Assembly (NCBI GenBank): GCA_014898425.1
Contig: RCSZ01000004.1
Location: 2,728,001 to 2,792,000, forward strand
Source of the DNA: Botryotinia globosa
Taxonomy: Eukaryota; Ascomycota; Leotiomycetes; Helotiales; Sclerotiniaceae
Direction: 5' to 3'
DNA: 64,000 nucleotides
Positions 23,908 through 37,425 of this stretch are shown here, in pieces (position 1 is the stretch's first letter; every line of letters starts with the position of its first letter). The position numbers and the translations under genes were made by a program. The notes under the pieces were generated by a model, which was given only the letters and a program-made list of their open reading frames with translations, made no database searches and was not told the origin of the DNA.

Positions 23908-25444
23908 ATGATAAGTTCACGCATCGTCTCCGGCCTTTTGGGCTTGGGAAGTTTAGTATGCGGTTCTAGCGCGCTGGGATATGGAACTAGTTATGCTACC
24001 AATAATGCGACCAAATATGTTATTATGGACAACGATTGGAGTTCGACGGGCTTCATTCCATTCCTCATCGCTCTCGATGCCGGATGGGAAGTATTAGGGC
24101 TAACATCTTGTGCGTATCTCCTCGCCTTCTCAGAATTATAGCTACCTTTCAGCTGACGATTCTCTCCCTTTCAGGTACCGCAGATACATGGCAACACCAG
24201 GTCGCACTACATGCACTAGCTACCCTCTCTATCGGTAACCTGACTAGCTGTATCCCCGTACTTCCGGGCTCTACATTCCCGCTTATCAATACCGCCACGA
24301 GATTCCAAGCATGGGAGGCGGTTCATGGTAAACTTCCCTGGGAGGGTGTATTTGCTCCGTACAATGCTACAGCGGAAGCAGAAGGAAGCAATCCCACATC
24401 AGGAGACAACCCTTTCAGAGTTGTCGAGGGAGCTTTCGTAGAGGGAATGCCAAGTAACCATTCAATTAATGGATTGAAGAAAAGTCAGAGTGCGAGTGCA
24501 TTTATGATTGAGATGGTGCATCGATATCCAGGACAAGTTTCCATATGTACGTTTCTAAATTTTGCTCGTCATCTCGTAATCTAACCTTCGCTCGAAAACT
24601 AACACCCCACCTAGACGCCGGCGGCTCCATGACCAACATCGCTCTCGCCGTCCGCTCCGACGACAACTTCGCCTCCCTCGCCAAAGAACTCATCATCATG
24701 GGCGGCTACATCGACGACAACCTCCTCCAAGTAACCGGCAGCGTGCTCCAAGCCGACCTCAGCTCCGACATCAACTTGATGGTCGATCCCGAAGCCGCCA
24801 AAATCGCTTTCACAGCCAACTTCCCCAAAATTACCTTTGCAGGAAATGTCGCGAATCAGGTCATGAGCACGCAAGATTTCTTGGACGAGATCAAGGAAGT
24901 CAGTAACCCGTACTCGGCATTGGTGTGGGGACATTACGGGACGGAATTTCCATTCTGGGATGAGACTGCTGCGGCGATCATGGTAGACGAATCGATTGTG
25001 CAGAATTCCACCAGCTGTGAGTTAATGTTGATCTTGATCTTTCCTCCCGACAATCATTCCTCCTCCCCCCCTTTTCCAATTCCCTCCCCACCATCACATC
25101 GCATTCGATAGACGAAGAAAGGCGTTTCCCGTCCATCCCCAGAGAGTGGACATGCATCATAGTACGCGATGGATGCACAACTTCTACAGCTTCACTTCTA
25201 CAAATCACGCATCGAAACCTCCATGTCCACACCCACTAACCCACCTCCCCCTCTAGTCTACGTCGACGTCGACACATCCTACGGCTCCCCCTCCTACGGC
25301 AACATCCACGCCTACCAAGAAGCGCTGATGCCGCCCGGCCTGCGCAAGATCAACTACGTCAATCGCGTCAATGGTGATACCTTGAAGAGCATGATTAAGA
25401 GAGCCGTTCAGTATCCCAGGAATTGTTCTACCATGGGGAAATAG
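23908..25444 (+). CDS. Secreted nucleoside-hydrolase-like protein (IU-NH fold)
   Basis: Four exons are inferred: 23908-24109, 24175-24546, 24615-25016 and 25257-25444, about 387 aa. All three introns are phase 1, with donors GTGCGT, GTACGT and GTGAGT and acceptors TTTCAG, CCTAG and CTCTAG. An N-terminal signal peptide (about residues 1-23, hydrophobic IVSGLLGLGSLVCGSSA) and several N-glycosylation sequons suggest export. Family landmarks are YVIMDNDWSSTGFIPF near residue 42, AGGSMTNIALA with LIIMGG in the middle, and VDVDTSYGS near the end. The canonical N-terminal motif is DxDxxxDD; here the first two Asp remain but the DD pair is replaced by Thr-Gly, so calcium binding and hydrolysis of nucleosides are uncertain. 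It ends 467 bp from the convergent carboxylase gene. Confidence 0.8.
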
Positions 25445-25911
25445 ATAGATGGATAGATGGATGGATAGATATGACGGCGGTGATGAATTTGAAAATTAAA
25501 TTCAGTATTATTTATATATCTAGAAAGTGATTAATTGCGAGACCCGAGATTTTAGTGAAAGGTATGCCGATGGATGATATCATTAAACTCAGATCAAACA
25601 CAAGTCATTCATCAATCAAATTCACAACAGGTATCAAATACATCATCAGTGAAAACCCCAATGTTTATGAATAATTATATCGCATCACACTTCCAACTAC
25701 GCGACGCAATGCAGTGCTTAAAGACTATAAACCGACCATTCATTTATCAAAATACCAAAAACATGGCTTGAACGAAAGGAATTGTAATAGAGTACAGAGT
25801 AAAAGTTGTAATATCCTCTAATCCTCTTTTCAGCCCAGATACCTCATATCAAATGATCATATAATCATGCTGCACCCCTCGTTTCAAATCATGGCATTCG
25901 TAACCCCAACC
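25445..25911. other. Short gap between convergent genes
   Basis: It contains the two 3' UTRs. A GATAGATGGATG repeat follows the hydrolase stop. No gene is seen. Confidence 0.5.
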
Positions 25912-28900
25912 TCAAGGTCTTCCCAAAAACTTCAATGCCTCTTCTCTTTCCTCAACTGGCAACATAGACAAGACTTGTCTGATACCAGCCATAGCACCGC
26001 CACTCAATCCCCCCTTAGCACTAGGTCCACCAGCTCTAAGCAAAGCCGAAACCTCGGCAGCGACACCCTCAATCTTCATCTGTTCAACCTTCTCATGAAC
26101 AACCTTTCGGTTCTCCTCGTACCACATGGCTACGCTCTTATCATCTGTTTGGAATGCTGGAATCGCAGTCCAGGCGGCAAGTTTTCTCAAGTTCTCTGGC
26201 CTGGTACCAGTTGGTGATTTCGAGTTGGCGGATAACATGCGCTTCAGAATGTACTCCTCGTTCACACGTCTTCGTACACGCCAGTAGAAGAATCTTCTAG
26301 CCTCTCTCCATTTCAATGAGTCTCTGATAACACCCTTTGCCTTCATACGTCCAGCACGGTCGTGGAGATCAGCGAACTGAAGCGAGATCTGATTGTAGAC
26401 AGGAAGTAATGCCTTCTCTCTTTGCTCAACCTTAGCCTTGATTTCAGCCAACTTCTCCTGTCCCGCAGCATTGTCGAGTAATTGTTTCTTGAGTTCAGCG
26501 TATTCTGGATCGAGACGGGCCATGGTCTCCAATTGCTTGTCTTTACGGTACTTGATGTTGACAATGCCTTCTGGTTCCAAAACACCACCGCGAGCATCTT
26601 CATCAGCGTACATTTCCATGAATTCTGGGTTGATTGTAGGATCAACGACGACCCAAGAACCACCTCTAAGCTCACCAAATGGTGGAATGTAGACAAAGAT
26701 TGGTTGCTCGTACTTGACCAAAGCATCAACGATATAACTTCCATACTTGAGAACTTCGTTGTACATATCACGCTGACCACCAGAGAAACCTCTCCAGTTC
26801 GCCAAGATCATCAATGGCAATTGCTCACCATTGTTGAAGTCCTTGATAGCTTGAGCAGTCTTGAAAGCGGAGTTGGGATACCAGACACCACCAGCTTCGT
26901 TGGAGATTTGTTCGGTCGAATCTGGGTTTGCTGGATCGGCAGGTGTGATGTTCTCGACTGAGCGGGTCTCGACAGCGATAACACCCATTGGGATACCACC
27001 AAGACGAGCACGACCAACGACGACAGTCTTTGCCCACCCGCCAAGAGTCTCAACAAAGGAGTCCTTGTCGAAAAGACCTGGCATGAATCCTTCGTCGTCT
27101 TCCCTTCCAGCGATGAGGTTTCTCACATCATAAGGTTGCTTCTCAGGTGGAGTGTAAACAATATCGCGATCCCAGGAGTCAGCAGCAGGTCCAATTGGTA
27201 GAGGGCTGTTTCTCTTGTCTGGAACATAAGCCATCCATTCGACGATCTTGGAAACGCCCTCAAAGTCATCATTGGCAGTCATATGAGAGACGCCATTCTT
27301 GTACATGATTTGAGTACCACCAAGTTGCAAGTTGGAAGTATAAACTTCACGACCGAGAAGCTTGTTGATGGCAGGGGCACCAGTGAGGATGATTGGTTGT
27401 CCTTCAATTTGAATAGCACGTTGACCAAGACGAACCAAGTACGCACCAATACCAACTGAACGACAAGTTACCAAAGTGATGGTAAAGATGTCTTCGTAAG
27501 CTCTTGAAGTGGCACCGGCAATCAAACCAGAACCCTTCAAACACTCAACACCGAGACCATCTTCCGCACCAACGATAGTGACGATCTTGTGTCTCGTCTC
27601 ACCATCCTCAACAACCTCCTCCGTAATGACATCCTTGCTCTTACCATCCTCAAATCTCTTCTTGGCTTCAGTGTCCAAGTAGAGATATTTGAAGCCGGCT
27701 TCTTGTCTCTCAGGGTTCTTCCAGGCAACCTTGAAGTAGGGCATAAGTTCTTCAGCCATACCAATACGAGCACCAGAGTTGGCAGAAAGGTAAATACGTG
27801 GGATGCCCATCTTTCTTGCAAGTTCCGTGCACTTGTGGAAGAATTGATCTTCTTTTGGCCCGAAACTACCAATTCTGAAAGTGATATCGTTGGCGACGAT
27901 GATAAATTTACGGCCACGAGGATATTCTGGTGTCTTGGCAGTTATGAGCCAACCGACCATACCGTGGGTGTTGGTACCAGGTTCGCGCGAAACCTCAGCA
28001 AGACCATCATTATCATCCAAGACGAGTTCGCTGTACTCGATACATTCACCAGTAGGGGGTTGCTTGTCCGCCAAAGAGGAGTGTTTGCGGACAGCTTTGA
28101 CCCAGCTGTTTTGAATGGCTTGTCTGAAAAGCTCTGGGAAATCGTACACGTATTGGGTACCCATGAGATGAGCCTTGTATCTCTTTGGTTGCAACCATTC
28201 CTTGGTAGGGTATGGAGTAGATACTGGTCTCAAGTGCATGGAACCAATCTTGGTGGTACCACCAATACTTTGGAAGACCCACTCACCACCCTTCTCAGAT
28301 TTACGCTCAGCGTACATCTCGACCTGGATGACATAACCAGAAGTGTTGGTGATAACAACACGGACAGGATATGGCATGCCAGTGGATGGGTCCGTGCAGA
28401 TAATACGGATCTCAGCACCAGTAACACGAAGTCTCCAAAGACGTCTACCGAATCGCTCCAAGAAACCACCGAGAGCTTGTTCGATCTCAGGAGGTTGAAG
28501 AGGGAAAACAGGAGAGAAGTTAATGAAGATGTGGTTAAGATCAGAGTTGTTGTTTCCAATGATCTCAAGAGCATCCAGAATATCATTCATCAATCGATCA
28601 GACTCAGAGATCAAATACTCAGCAGTAGGAATCTCATCACGAAGTCTTCCAGGACGAACGACAGCACGAGTGAAGTATCTCTTATCGCTTGTAGCTTCCT
28701 TTCCAACAGCCTCGTAAATGTGGATGTTTCTGTTTTCGGTGAAGACGGGGGTAATCTTGAACTTGGAGAGTCTTCCCAACTCAAGTTGGAAAGCCAAAGC
28801 GGGCTCACTGTGACGAATACTCTCATCTTCCTCGTAGTTGGGGCCTCTGAAAGTGTAGTATCCAGGGTACGAACCATCTTTGTGACCGCAGATAAACGTC

Positions 28901-31900
28901 AGACGACGAATGCGACGGTTGAGAAGTTCCTCCTTGTAATCGTTGACGATCAGCTTGATCTTGGCGACAGTCTCATTGTCATCAAGACTCTCGGCATCTT
29001 GAATGGCGACATTGCAGACGGCGGTAAGCTCGTCCTCAGTATCAAGGCGGGGAGGTGCAACCTTGCGCTTGCCACCAAGTTCTGGTAAAAGACCATTGCC
29101 CTTCTTCTTGGATCCAGACATGGGGAAGACTTCAAGCGCCCGCTGCAAGTACTCCTCAGCTTCGTCGAGATACTGAACTGGTACAATAACACCCTTTCTC
29201 GTTGGTTCATGATCAGGCTTGTTGGTCAGGTAGGTCATATCACTAATCGAGCTGACACGTTTGAATGGGTTGCCGGATTCATGTGAAGGGGTGGCGGGTG
29301 TCGAGGGAGCAGAAGATTGAACTGGCATGCCAAATTCTGAAGCTCCCACCTTTCTCAAGACAAAGTCCCATGAGACAATGAAAGGAGGCTCGGCGCTCTC
29401 GTTGTGATACTCAATCTTCTTGAGGGAGTATGCTCGGTAAGCACGACGAATGTAAACTTCAAGAGCGGCGAGCGAGACCCAAGGATCACTGTGTCCGAAG
29501 AAAATTGGCAAGACGTCAAAGACAGTGTACTTGGAGTCAACAACCTCCTTGAGAACCTCAATATCAGGTTCTCTGTGTTCCCACCCGGTCTCACCATATC
29601 TCGATTCAACCACCGAAGATCGAAGGATGTGCTCCATTTGTGCAGCACGTTCCTCCAAGGATGGAAGAGCACATTGGATGAGAATCTCACGTGCCTTCAA
29701 GGAAACCTTGGCAGTTTGACGGGCCTCGAGCTCAGTGAGATTTCGGAGAGAAGGTCTGAGATGCTTAGCAACATCGCCGGCATTGGGCTTGTTTGGTCGA
29801 TACTCCTCGAGAATAGCAAGGATCAAGTTGTTCTTGGCACCGACTCTGCTGTGCGACAGGACAATTTGAATAACCTTGGAAATGTCATCCTTGTTCTCAT
29901 CTCGGAGCTTAAGGATAACCTCCTCATCACGCGAGGTACGACCAGAAAAGAGACGCTCGACGGAAGCATACTTCTCGAGGAGACCAGAGAAGACGGCAAA
30001 CTCGTGAGCCTTGGGTCCATTTTGGTATCGGTTGAGAATCTCCATCAGTGGAGCGATAGAAGCGGTGAGAAGATCAACATCGCCAGGAGCAACATTCTCA
30101 TCCAAGAATTTTTGAAGAGCCTTTGAAAGGTTCTTGGCTGGGAATTCAGCGTTGCGCGACTTACCACGGTCAAGAATCTGAGTCAAGGTAGCATCCAACT
30201 TTTGTGGCATTCTTGCGTGAAGCGCCGAGAATTGAGCATTGAATTCACCGTATGGCAATTCTGGATCTCTGAGAACCTCCATCAACTCCTTCAAAGTCGA
30301 ACCCATGATGACTTGGTTGTCAAAACCATCAAGGATATTGTTGAGAATGTTACGGAGGAGCACGAAACGTTGAGCTGCCTTGGTACCAACAATTTGTGGT
30401 GGTCCAAGATCTGGCAGGTGGCCCAAGAAAGGTTGAGCATGCTTGACTCTCGATGGATCATCCAGAGCAAGTATGGCGAGGATATCACCAGCCTCTAGAG
30501 TAGCTCCTGGTTGCTTGATGAGTTGTACAATCCCATCTTCTCCGGCGATAAGAGGCATGTACATCTTCATGACTTCGACTTCAGCGTATGGCTGGCCGGC
30601 CTTGATGTGTTCTCCGTTCTCAACAGTGAACTTGACGAGCTTGCCCGGGGATGGAGTTCTGAGTTGAGTGGGGTCATTCTCTTGCTCAAGAAGACAAGTC
30701 TTGCTATCAACACTCAATCGAGTCGCGCCGACTTCCTCCTTCCAGTAAACGTTGTGAGAACGTCCACTGAGAAGAACAAGAAGACCACCATCACTCAATG
30801 CACGAACACCGACGGAACACTTGGATCCGTTAATGAAAAGGTGGTAGCTATCCAAGCTGGATCGAGTAGCAGTGAACTTGTATCTGTGACCATCGTAAAT
30901 GAAGTCAATTGGGAAAACAGTCTTGAGAATGTCCTTTGAGGGAACTTGACCCTTCTCCAGAGAAGTTCTGTATTCCGAGATGCAAGCCTCACTAGCAATA
31001 TGGGCCTTGGTCACGGCACCACAAACGACTGCCAGCATAGGATCCGGTCTCTCAGCAGTCAATTTGTTGGAAATAAGTTCATCAAGCCATCCCGTGGTAA
31101 TGGTGTTATCTTCAAAGGCAGGGGTCTCCAAAAGTTTAATCAAGTATTCAACGGTAGTTCTGAAGTCACCACGAATACTCAATTCCTTCAAAGCGACAAC
31201 CATATGTTTCCTCGATGCAGATCGATTCTCACCGTAGGCAAAAATGTGACCGAATTGCGAATCGGAGAAACTGTGAATACCACCAGCAGTACCAACAGAG
31301 AAATAACCCCAAACGTTGGAACTACTCCTGAAGTTCAGCTCATGCATAGTACCACTCGAAGGCTTGAAACCCTCCCCTGGATCTTCGGATGTAATGCGAC
31401 AAGCGGTGGTGTGTCCCTTTGGTGTCGGCCTCCTTTGAGTTTGGATGCTCTTCTCTTGGGAGAAATCGAAATCAATCTCGGTGGTGGTGGAAGGATCAAC
31501 TCCATACAGTAATCTGATATCCTTGATTCTGTGCAAAGGAAGACCCATGGCAATTTGAAGTTGAGCCGCAGGCAAATTAACACCACTGACCATCTCAGTT
31601 GTAGGATGTTCGACTTGCAGTCTTGGGTTCAATTCCAAGAAGTAAAATTTGTCATCGGAATGCGAATAGAGATATTCAACAGTACCGGCGGAAACATATC
31701 CTACGAGACGACCGAGACGCACAGCTGCCTTCTCCATAGCTTGGAAAGTGGCCTGTTTAGCCACAGTAACTGGAGCCTCTTCGATAATCTTTTGATGTCT
31801 TCTTTGTACGGAACAATCTCTTCCAAAGAGGGAGATGTTATTTCCATACTCATCAGCCAACAATTGAACCTCCAGATGTCTCGCATTACCAGCCAACTTC

Positions 31901-33215
31901 ATGATGAAAATTGGAGAACCAGGAATTTCACTGGCGGCAGCTTTGTAAAGGGCTTCGAAACCTTCTTCGGATTCAGCTTTTCGGATACCCTTGCCACCAC
32001 CACCTTCAGATGCTTTAATCATGACGGGGAATCCGATCTCCTTTGCCTTTTGTAGACCTTCTTCCCATGACTGAACACATCCCTTCATGTACACCGAGTC
32101 TTCGACGGTAACAATGCCATCCTCATTAACCTCTACCTTATCGACACCAGTTCCTGACCAAGGTATGCAAGGTACTTTGGCGTGTTGTGCAACGATAGTG
32201 GAAGAAATCTTGTCACCAAGCGATCTCATGGCCGAACCTGGAGGACCAATGAATACAATCTTTTTCGGACTCGCAGCTAAGGATTCCGGAAGTTTTGGAT
32301 TCTCTGATGCATGACCCCTGGTAGGTTTATTAGTTTCTCGCTCGGAATCATCTTTACTTGAGATTGTATCCAGGGCAAAACTTACCATCCAGCCCACACA
32401 GCATGAACATTCATTCTCTCGGCCACATCAACGATTAATTCGACATTGGCATAATTGTTGTTATTCGTACCACCCGGAACCTCAACATATTGATCTGCCA
32501 TACGGATATAATCTGCATTGGCTTGGAGATCCTCCGGGGTGGCCATGACCGTGAATTGAATGGCCTTTTCATCTCCAAATGTTTCGTATGCCCATTTTCG
32601 TACCGATCGAATTTCTTTTACAGCAGCAATTCCGTTATTTGCGATCAGAACCTATTTCTCGAGTGTTAGTTATGTTTCTCAACTGAATATGAATATGCCA
32701 GTTCCAAAACTCTCAGCATGCAACGAGGGAGCAGATTGCACGTCATCCGTTATCAATGGGGGCAAGCCCCCAAACCCCCATAGCTCGCTACGCTCGAAGC
32801 TTTCTCTGTATATATTTGAAGGCGAGGTAGCCAAAACAAAATATGTAGGGAGACAAGTCTTCTGCTGCCATGCTCCACTACTCTCTCTCTATGCCACCCA
32901 CCCAGCCGGTCCCTACTCTCCTTTTACCACTGTATTCAAGAGCTCAGACGAAAAACATAGTTCCTCTCGCACAGTCTGCCCCCATGGCAATGGCCCCCGG
33001 AGGGCCAGCGGAGCGTCACCACATCCAAACTCAAGAAACGTTCTACTCACATTTGTAATAACCGTATGTCCATCACTTGCTGCCACAAAGTCCTTGACCT
33101 TACCCGCAGGAGCATTCTCCAATTTATTTCCACCGATAAAGTGATCTGCGAGGTTATGTCGCGCGGCGTAAGAGGACACTATTGGTACCGTGCCGTTTGT
33201 ATGTGGTTCCGCCAT
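25912..33215 (-). CDS. ACC1: Acetyl-CoA carboxylase, multidomain
   Basis: This enzyme makes malonyl-CoA from acetyl-CoA, the committed step of fatty-acid synthesis, in the cytosol. Three exons, 33051-33215, 32386-32651 and 25912-32317, give 2278 aa, the usual fungal size. Intron 1 is 399 bp (GTGAGT to AATAG, phase 0) and intron 2 is 68 bp (GTAAGT to ACCAG, phase 2); the second join reads AVWAGWGHASENP. The biotin carboxylase domain covers about residues 40-560, with the glycine-rich ATP loop [10 protein letters not shown]. The biotin site EVMKM puts the modified Lys at residue 728. The central region follows. The carboxyltransferase domain runs from about 1530 to 2200 and includes [17 protein letters not shown]. 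No breaks are seen. Intron 1 carries a GC-rich palindromic repeat that also occurs 2.8 kb upstream. Activity in fungi is controlled by phosphorylation, which cannot be judged here. Confidence 0.97.
32756..32797. repeat. GC-rich hairpin repeat, copy 1, inside carboxylase intron 1
   Basis: A 42-bp unit begins ATGGGGGCAAGCCCCC and ends TAGCTCGCTACGCTCGA. It contains two potential hairpins: GGGGG-CAAG-CCCCC and TAGC-TC-GCTA. Copy 2 at 35542 differs at two bases. It sits entirely in intronic DNA. Confidence 0.88.
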
Positions 33216-34005
33216 TGTGAATGTGAATTGAGAATCGTATATCTTTGAGAGGTATTCAGGGCTCAATGAAGAGCAGAGAAGAGAACTTGTACCAAAGAAA
33301 GAATTGAGGCCGGGAAATGGTGGAAGGAGGGGAAGCTGTATTCTTAAGGCCGCCGGGAAATGGTTGAGCGTCAGATAATTATTTGAGGAACGGACTCCGA
33401 AATCCCCTCGGAAGATTTCTAGATATGAGGAATTGGAAACGAACTCGGAAATGAATCTGAAGCCCTTTGTATATTGTAAGAAAATGGAGAGATTAAACTT
33501 GCACTGTAAACAAAAGAGCAAAAAAGTAGAAGTTTTTGAAGTTTTTGAAGTTTTTGGAGGAAGGGTTGAGGGTTGAGGGGAGAGGGAAGGGGAAGGGGAA
33601 GGGGAGAAGTATCAAGGAAGGTTTTATAATCTTACCTGGGGTATCTCAATCTAATGAAAGCTTGACAGAAAAAAAAGATTGGAGACAGTCCCTTCTCTCG
33701 GCGAATGAAGTCGGGATATTACAAAGTAGTCTGCCTGTGTATACTTGAGGAGAGAGGATATACAGCGGATTAGGATTTAAGAAGAGTTGAGGTGATGATA
33801 TAATAATGAGGAAAGGTAAGGAAGACGGGAGGGGAGGGAGGTAATTGGGTGGATGAGTGGTTGGGTATATGAGGAAAGAAGGGGAGGGAAGAGAGAAGAG
33901 AGAAGAGAGGAGAGAGGCGAGAGGCGAGAGGCGAGAGACGAGAGCCGAGAGACGAGAGAAGAATGTATCAATGTATCTATTAAAAAGTACAAGACAAGGA
34001 AGTAG

Positions 34006-34103
34006 ATATGGTATGGTATGGATGGTATGGTATGGATGGTATGGTATGGATGGTATGGTATGGATGGTATGGTATGGATGGTATGGTATGGATGGTATGG
34101 TAT
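34006..34103. repeat. 14-bp minisatellite GGTATGGTATGGAT
   Basis: About seven near-perfect tandem copies lie roughly 0.8 kb upstream of the carboxylase start. The short MVWYGWYGMDG ORFs over it come from the repeat. Confidence 0.92.
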
Positions 34104-35541
34104 AGTATTCTATGTCTACTTATTTATGGCTACCTAGTTGAGAGACATCAAGTCTCGTCGAATGAGGGGATGGGAAAAGAGTACCTAGGTAGACAACACA
34201 ACAATCAACAGTCAACAAGTTTCCAAAGTGTTGATCTACACAATAGAAGCAAAAAAAGACTGACAATTTCATGGCGATCAGGTTCCTTTTTTATCTTTCT
34301 CCATGTAATAAGTCTTGGATGGCATGAAATTCAATACTCGATGGTTAGGGTTGTCTTATTCTTCTCATGCGAGCGAGATGCGAGATATTGATATTGATAT
34401 TGGATTCTTACAGAGTATTTGTTTCATCCATCTGGAATCTGGAGTTTGCAGTCTTCACTCTCAATATCGATCAAATCACCCCTCACTCCCTCACTCCTTC
34501 ACTCCCTTTACACTTTACACTTTACACTTTACACTTTACACTTTACACTTTACACTTCACACTTCACACTTCTTCACTATCAAAAAATTGAATTTCTCCA
34601 ATTTCTCCAAACTCTCAACCATCCATCACTTTACCCCACTAAACCCAAGCGAGTAAAGCGCGTCTCCCAACGACCACGAATTTGGTGAGTTCTGGCGTTT
34701 TGAAGAGACCCACTCAGCCACTTGCATACTAGATAGATAGATAGGTAGGGTAGAAGACCAGGGAGGGTAAGGTAGGGTAAGGTGTATACCACTTTAGATT
34801 TAACAAGCCTTTTTAAGACGTCTGTCAAAAGATCTGACGGAAAGTTTGAGAATGATACTATTAAGTTATTACTAGGTTACGACTAGATATATATCAGATA
34901 AATGTAATATAAATATAAATATAAATATTATATGATATCACTACAACACTATAACACATGAGTAAATATCTAATAAATATAAATAATCAATACATCAATA
35001 CATCAACAGTGACAACTTCAGGCTAGGCGTCGTGGCCATGCTTCTGGAATGAATATTACCCGGTCGATCAATTCCAACACTACCTCCCTACCTAGGGGCA
35101 TAGTACATACATACCCAAATAACAAGGGTCAAGATTCCAAAAGTCTCAAGAATCCCGCACTTGGAGAATCTTTGATTTGCTGTATCAATCTAAGATAATC
35201 TCACTCACTCTGATTAATTCCCTACATGCAAAAGATCGAGCGAGAGAGAGAGAGAGAGAGAGTCATGAAAGACAATATCCTTCATGCTATACATAATGCA
35301 ATGTAATGTAATGGTAATGTCGTCTCTTACTCGTTCTTTCTACAACTAGAATGCATATATCTAGTCTAGATATGCAGTTTCAAAACTACATATATACATA
35401 TATACATATATACCAAGAGAACCTATTCAGCCTTCCTAGCACCGACACACACACACACACACGACTAATTCTCAGCTTTTCCAAAATATGGAACCCGTCG
35501 ATGATCCATTTCCTATATGAACATTGACTCGGTATTGATGG

Positions 35542-35583
35542 ATGGGGGCAAGCCCCCAAACCCCCGTAGCTCGCTGCGCTCGA
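35542..35583. repeat. GC-rich hairpin repeat, copy 2, intergenic
   Basis: Same 42-bp unit as at 32756, in the same orientation, with ...CCGTAGC... and ...GCTGCGC... where copy 1 has A at each variable site. The second hairpin is then GTAGC-TC-GCTGC. Flanking sequences of the two copies are unrelated, so this is a dispersed element, not a segmental duplication. Confidence 0.88.
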
Positions 35584-36976
35584 TAATTCCCTTTGGGAGA
35601 TAGTTCACGGCCAACAAAACATTATATCATCATGACCCTTGCTCTTCTGTTCCGGAAGCCATCACAACTATGGTTAATCTGGGCTTCCAAGCAAATTGGA
35701 TATACACTTCCTCGAGAGCTGTGTCTCGCTCCAGTAAGCTATGCTATACGAGTTGGGTGCGTAGGTGGGTAGCTCCAACCCAATTTATCATCATCATCAT
35801 CATCATTCACCAATGATTCCAGAACATCGGCAAAGTAGCCATCACCCAAATGTGCGGCGTGCCCATTCGCACTCTAAAACTTCAACACAGAAACCCTCTC
35901 ACCATATACCATGTAAGCTAGCTGATACATACGCAGCCATTCCAATAATCGCTAATTACACAATTTTTCCACTTCGCGGCAGATCTCACAAGTCCGCTTC
36001 TCTCTTCTCCAGCTCTGCTCTCTAGCTACGTGAGGTGAGGCTGAACCAGGTACCGTACCTAGTAAAAACCAAAGATTTTTCATTTCTCCCCCGATTCCCC
36101 ACGGACATCCGATGAGCTAACTACCTTTCCCCCTCACCTTCTCCGAGCTCCTCTCTCCTTTCTCTCGTCTCTTGTGTATACATTTCCTCGCTAGACGGCC
36201 AGGTAATTTATCGTACATGCGAGATAATCTTCTATTTAATATTCAACACTCAACACTCAATACTCAATAATACATAAGAAATAAAACCCATAATCATAAT
36301 CATCATCATCATCATCACCCCTCTTTCCCTTCCCCTTCCCCTTCCTCCAAAATCAAACAAAAAGATCCGAAAAATCACATCCTCCCAACTCAACCCCAGA
36401 TACAGCAGTACCAATCCCGAACTGGAGACTTTCTATCAAGGTGGAAAATCTATTCACACATGCATCCATTCATCACATCATTCATCACATCATTCATTCT
36501 TTCTTTCATTCCATTCTACTCACTCCCTCACCAAAGTAGTAGAAGAAGATTCAAAAAAGAGTAATCTCTCTACTATCACTACCAGCATACTATCTACCTC
36601 TGCCTCCGTCCCTCTCTATCTCCCTCCCCTCATCCCCTCCTATACAACCACCCAATATCCAATAAACCACCCCAAGAAATCCAAATCCAAATCCAAATCC
36701 AAATCCAAACCCATCACAACCTCCAAAATCTCCAAAATCTCCCACGTAGGAACCCTCCCCTACACTTATATACATACATCCGTCCATCCATCCATACCTA
36801 TCTCTCTCCATCATCCCCAAACCACTCTCAAATCAAATCCTCAAATCAACCCCTCAAAAAACCACCATCTACCTACCTACCTACCTACCTACCTACCCAA
36901 TAATCCCATCCGATAGCATCCCCTTCAGCACAATCAACAACAAACATCACCCATATCATACACACAGTACTGTCAA

Positions 36977-37072
36977 TTATAACCCTAACTATAATCCTAA
37001 CTATAATCCTAATAACCCTAACTATAACCCCAACTATAATCCTAATCATAACTACCTACAACCCTAAAAATA
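36977..37072. repeat. Degenerate telomere-like tract (CCCTAA-related)
   Basis: About 95 bp of mixed AACCCTAACTAT and AATCCTAACTAT units, with clean CTAACCC-type hexamers among them. CCCTAA is the telomere repeat of most filamentous ascomycetes. It sits inside the chromosome segment, directly before the ATTTT array. Confidence 0.75.
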
Positions 37073-37117
37073 TATCAATATAAATATAATATTTCCTATA
37101 TTAATAAATATAAGAAT

Positions 37118-37425
37118 ACTTTATTTATTTTATTTTATTTTATTTTATTTTATTTTATTTTATTTTATTTTATTTTATTTTATTTTATTTTATTTTATTT
37201 TATTTATTTTATTTTATTTTATTTTATTTTATTTTATTTTATTTTATTTTATTTTATTTTATTTTATTTTATTTTATTTTATTTTATTTTATTTTATTTT
37301 ATTTTATTTTATTTTATTTTATTTTATTTTATTTTATTTTATTTTATTTTATTTTATTTTATTTTATTTTATTTTATTTTATTTTATTTTATTTTATTTT
37401 ATTCTATTTTATTTTATTCTATCTT
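37118..37425. repeat. Long ATTTT pentanucleotide microsatellite
   Basis: About 60 nearly uninterrupted TTTTA units with one phase slip near 37205. They degrade at the right into TTCTATCTTA variants to about 37480. No coding capacity. Confidence 0.97.

Noticed and set aside
27589..29088. 499-codon plus-strand ORF
   Set aside because: It is antisense to the acetyl-CoA carboxylase exon, whose sense frame is clearly real; a codon-bias shadow.
34008..34391. ORFs beginning MVWYGWYGMDG
   Set aside because: Generated by the GGTATGGTATGGAT minisatellite.
36590..36820. Gly/Phe-rich minus-strand ORF (FGFGFGFGF)
   Set aside because: Encoded by the AAATCC repeat; no gene features.
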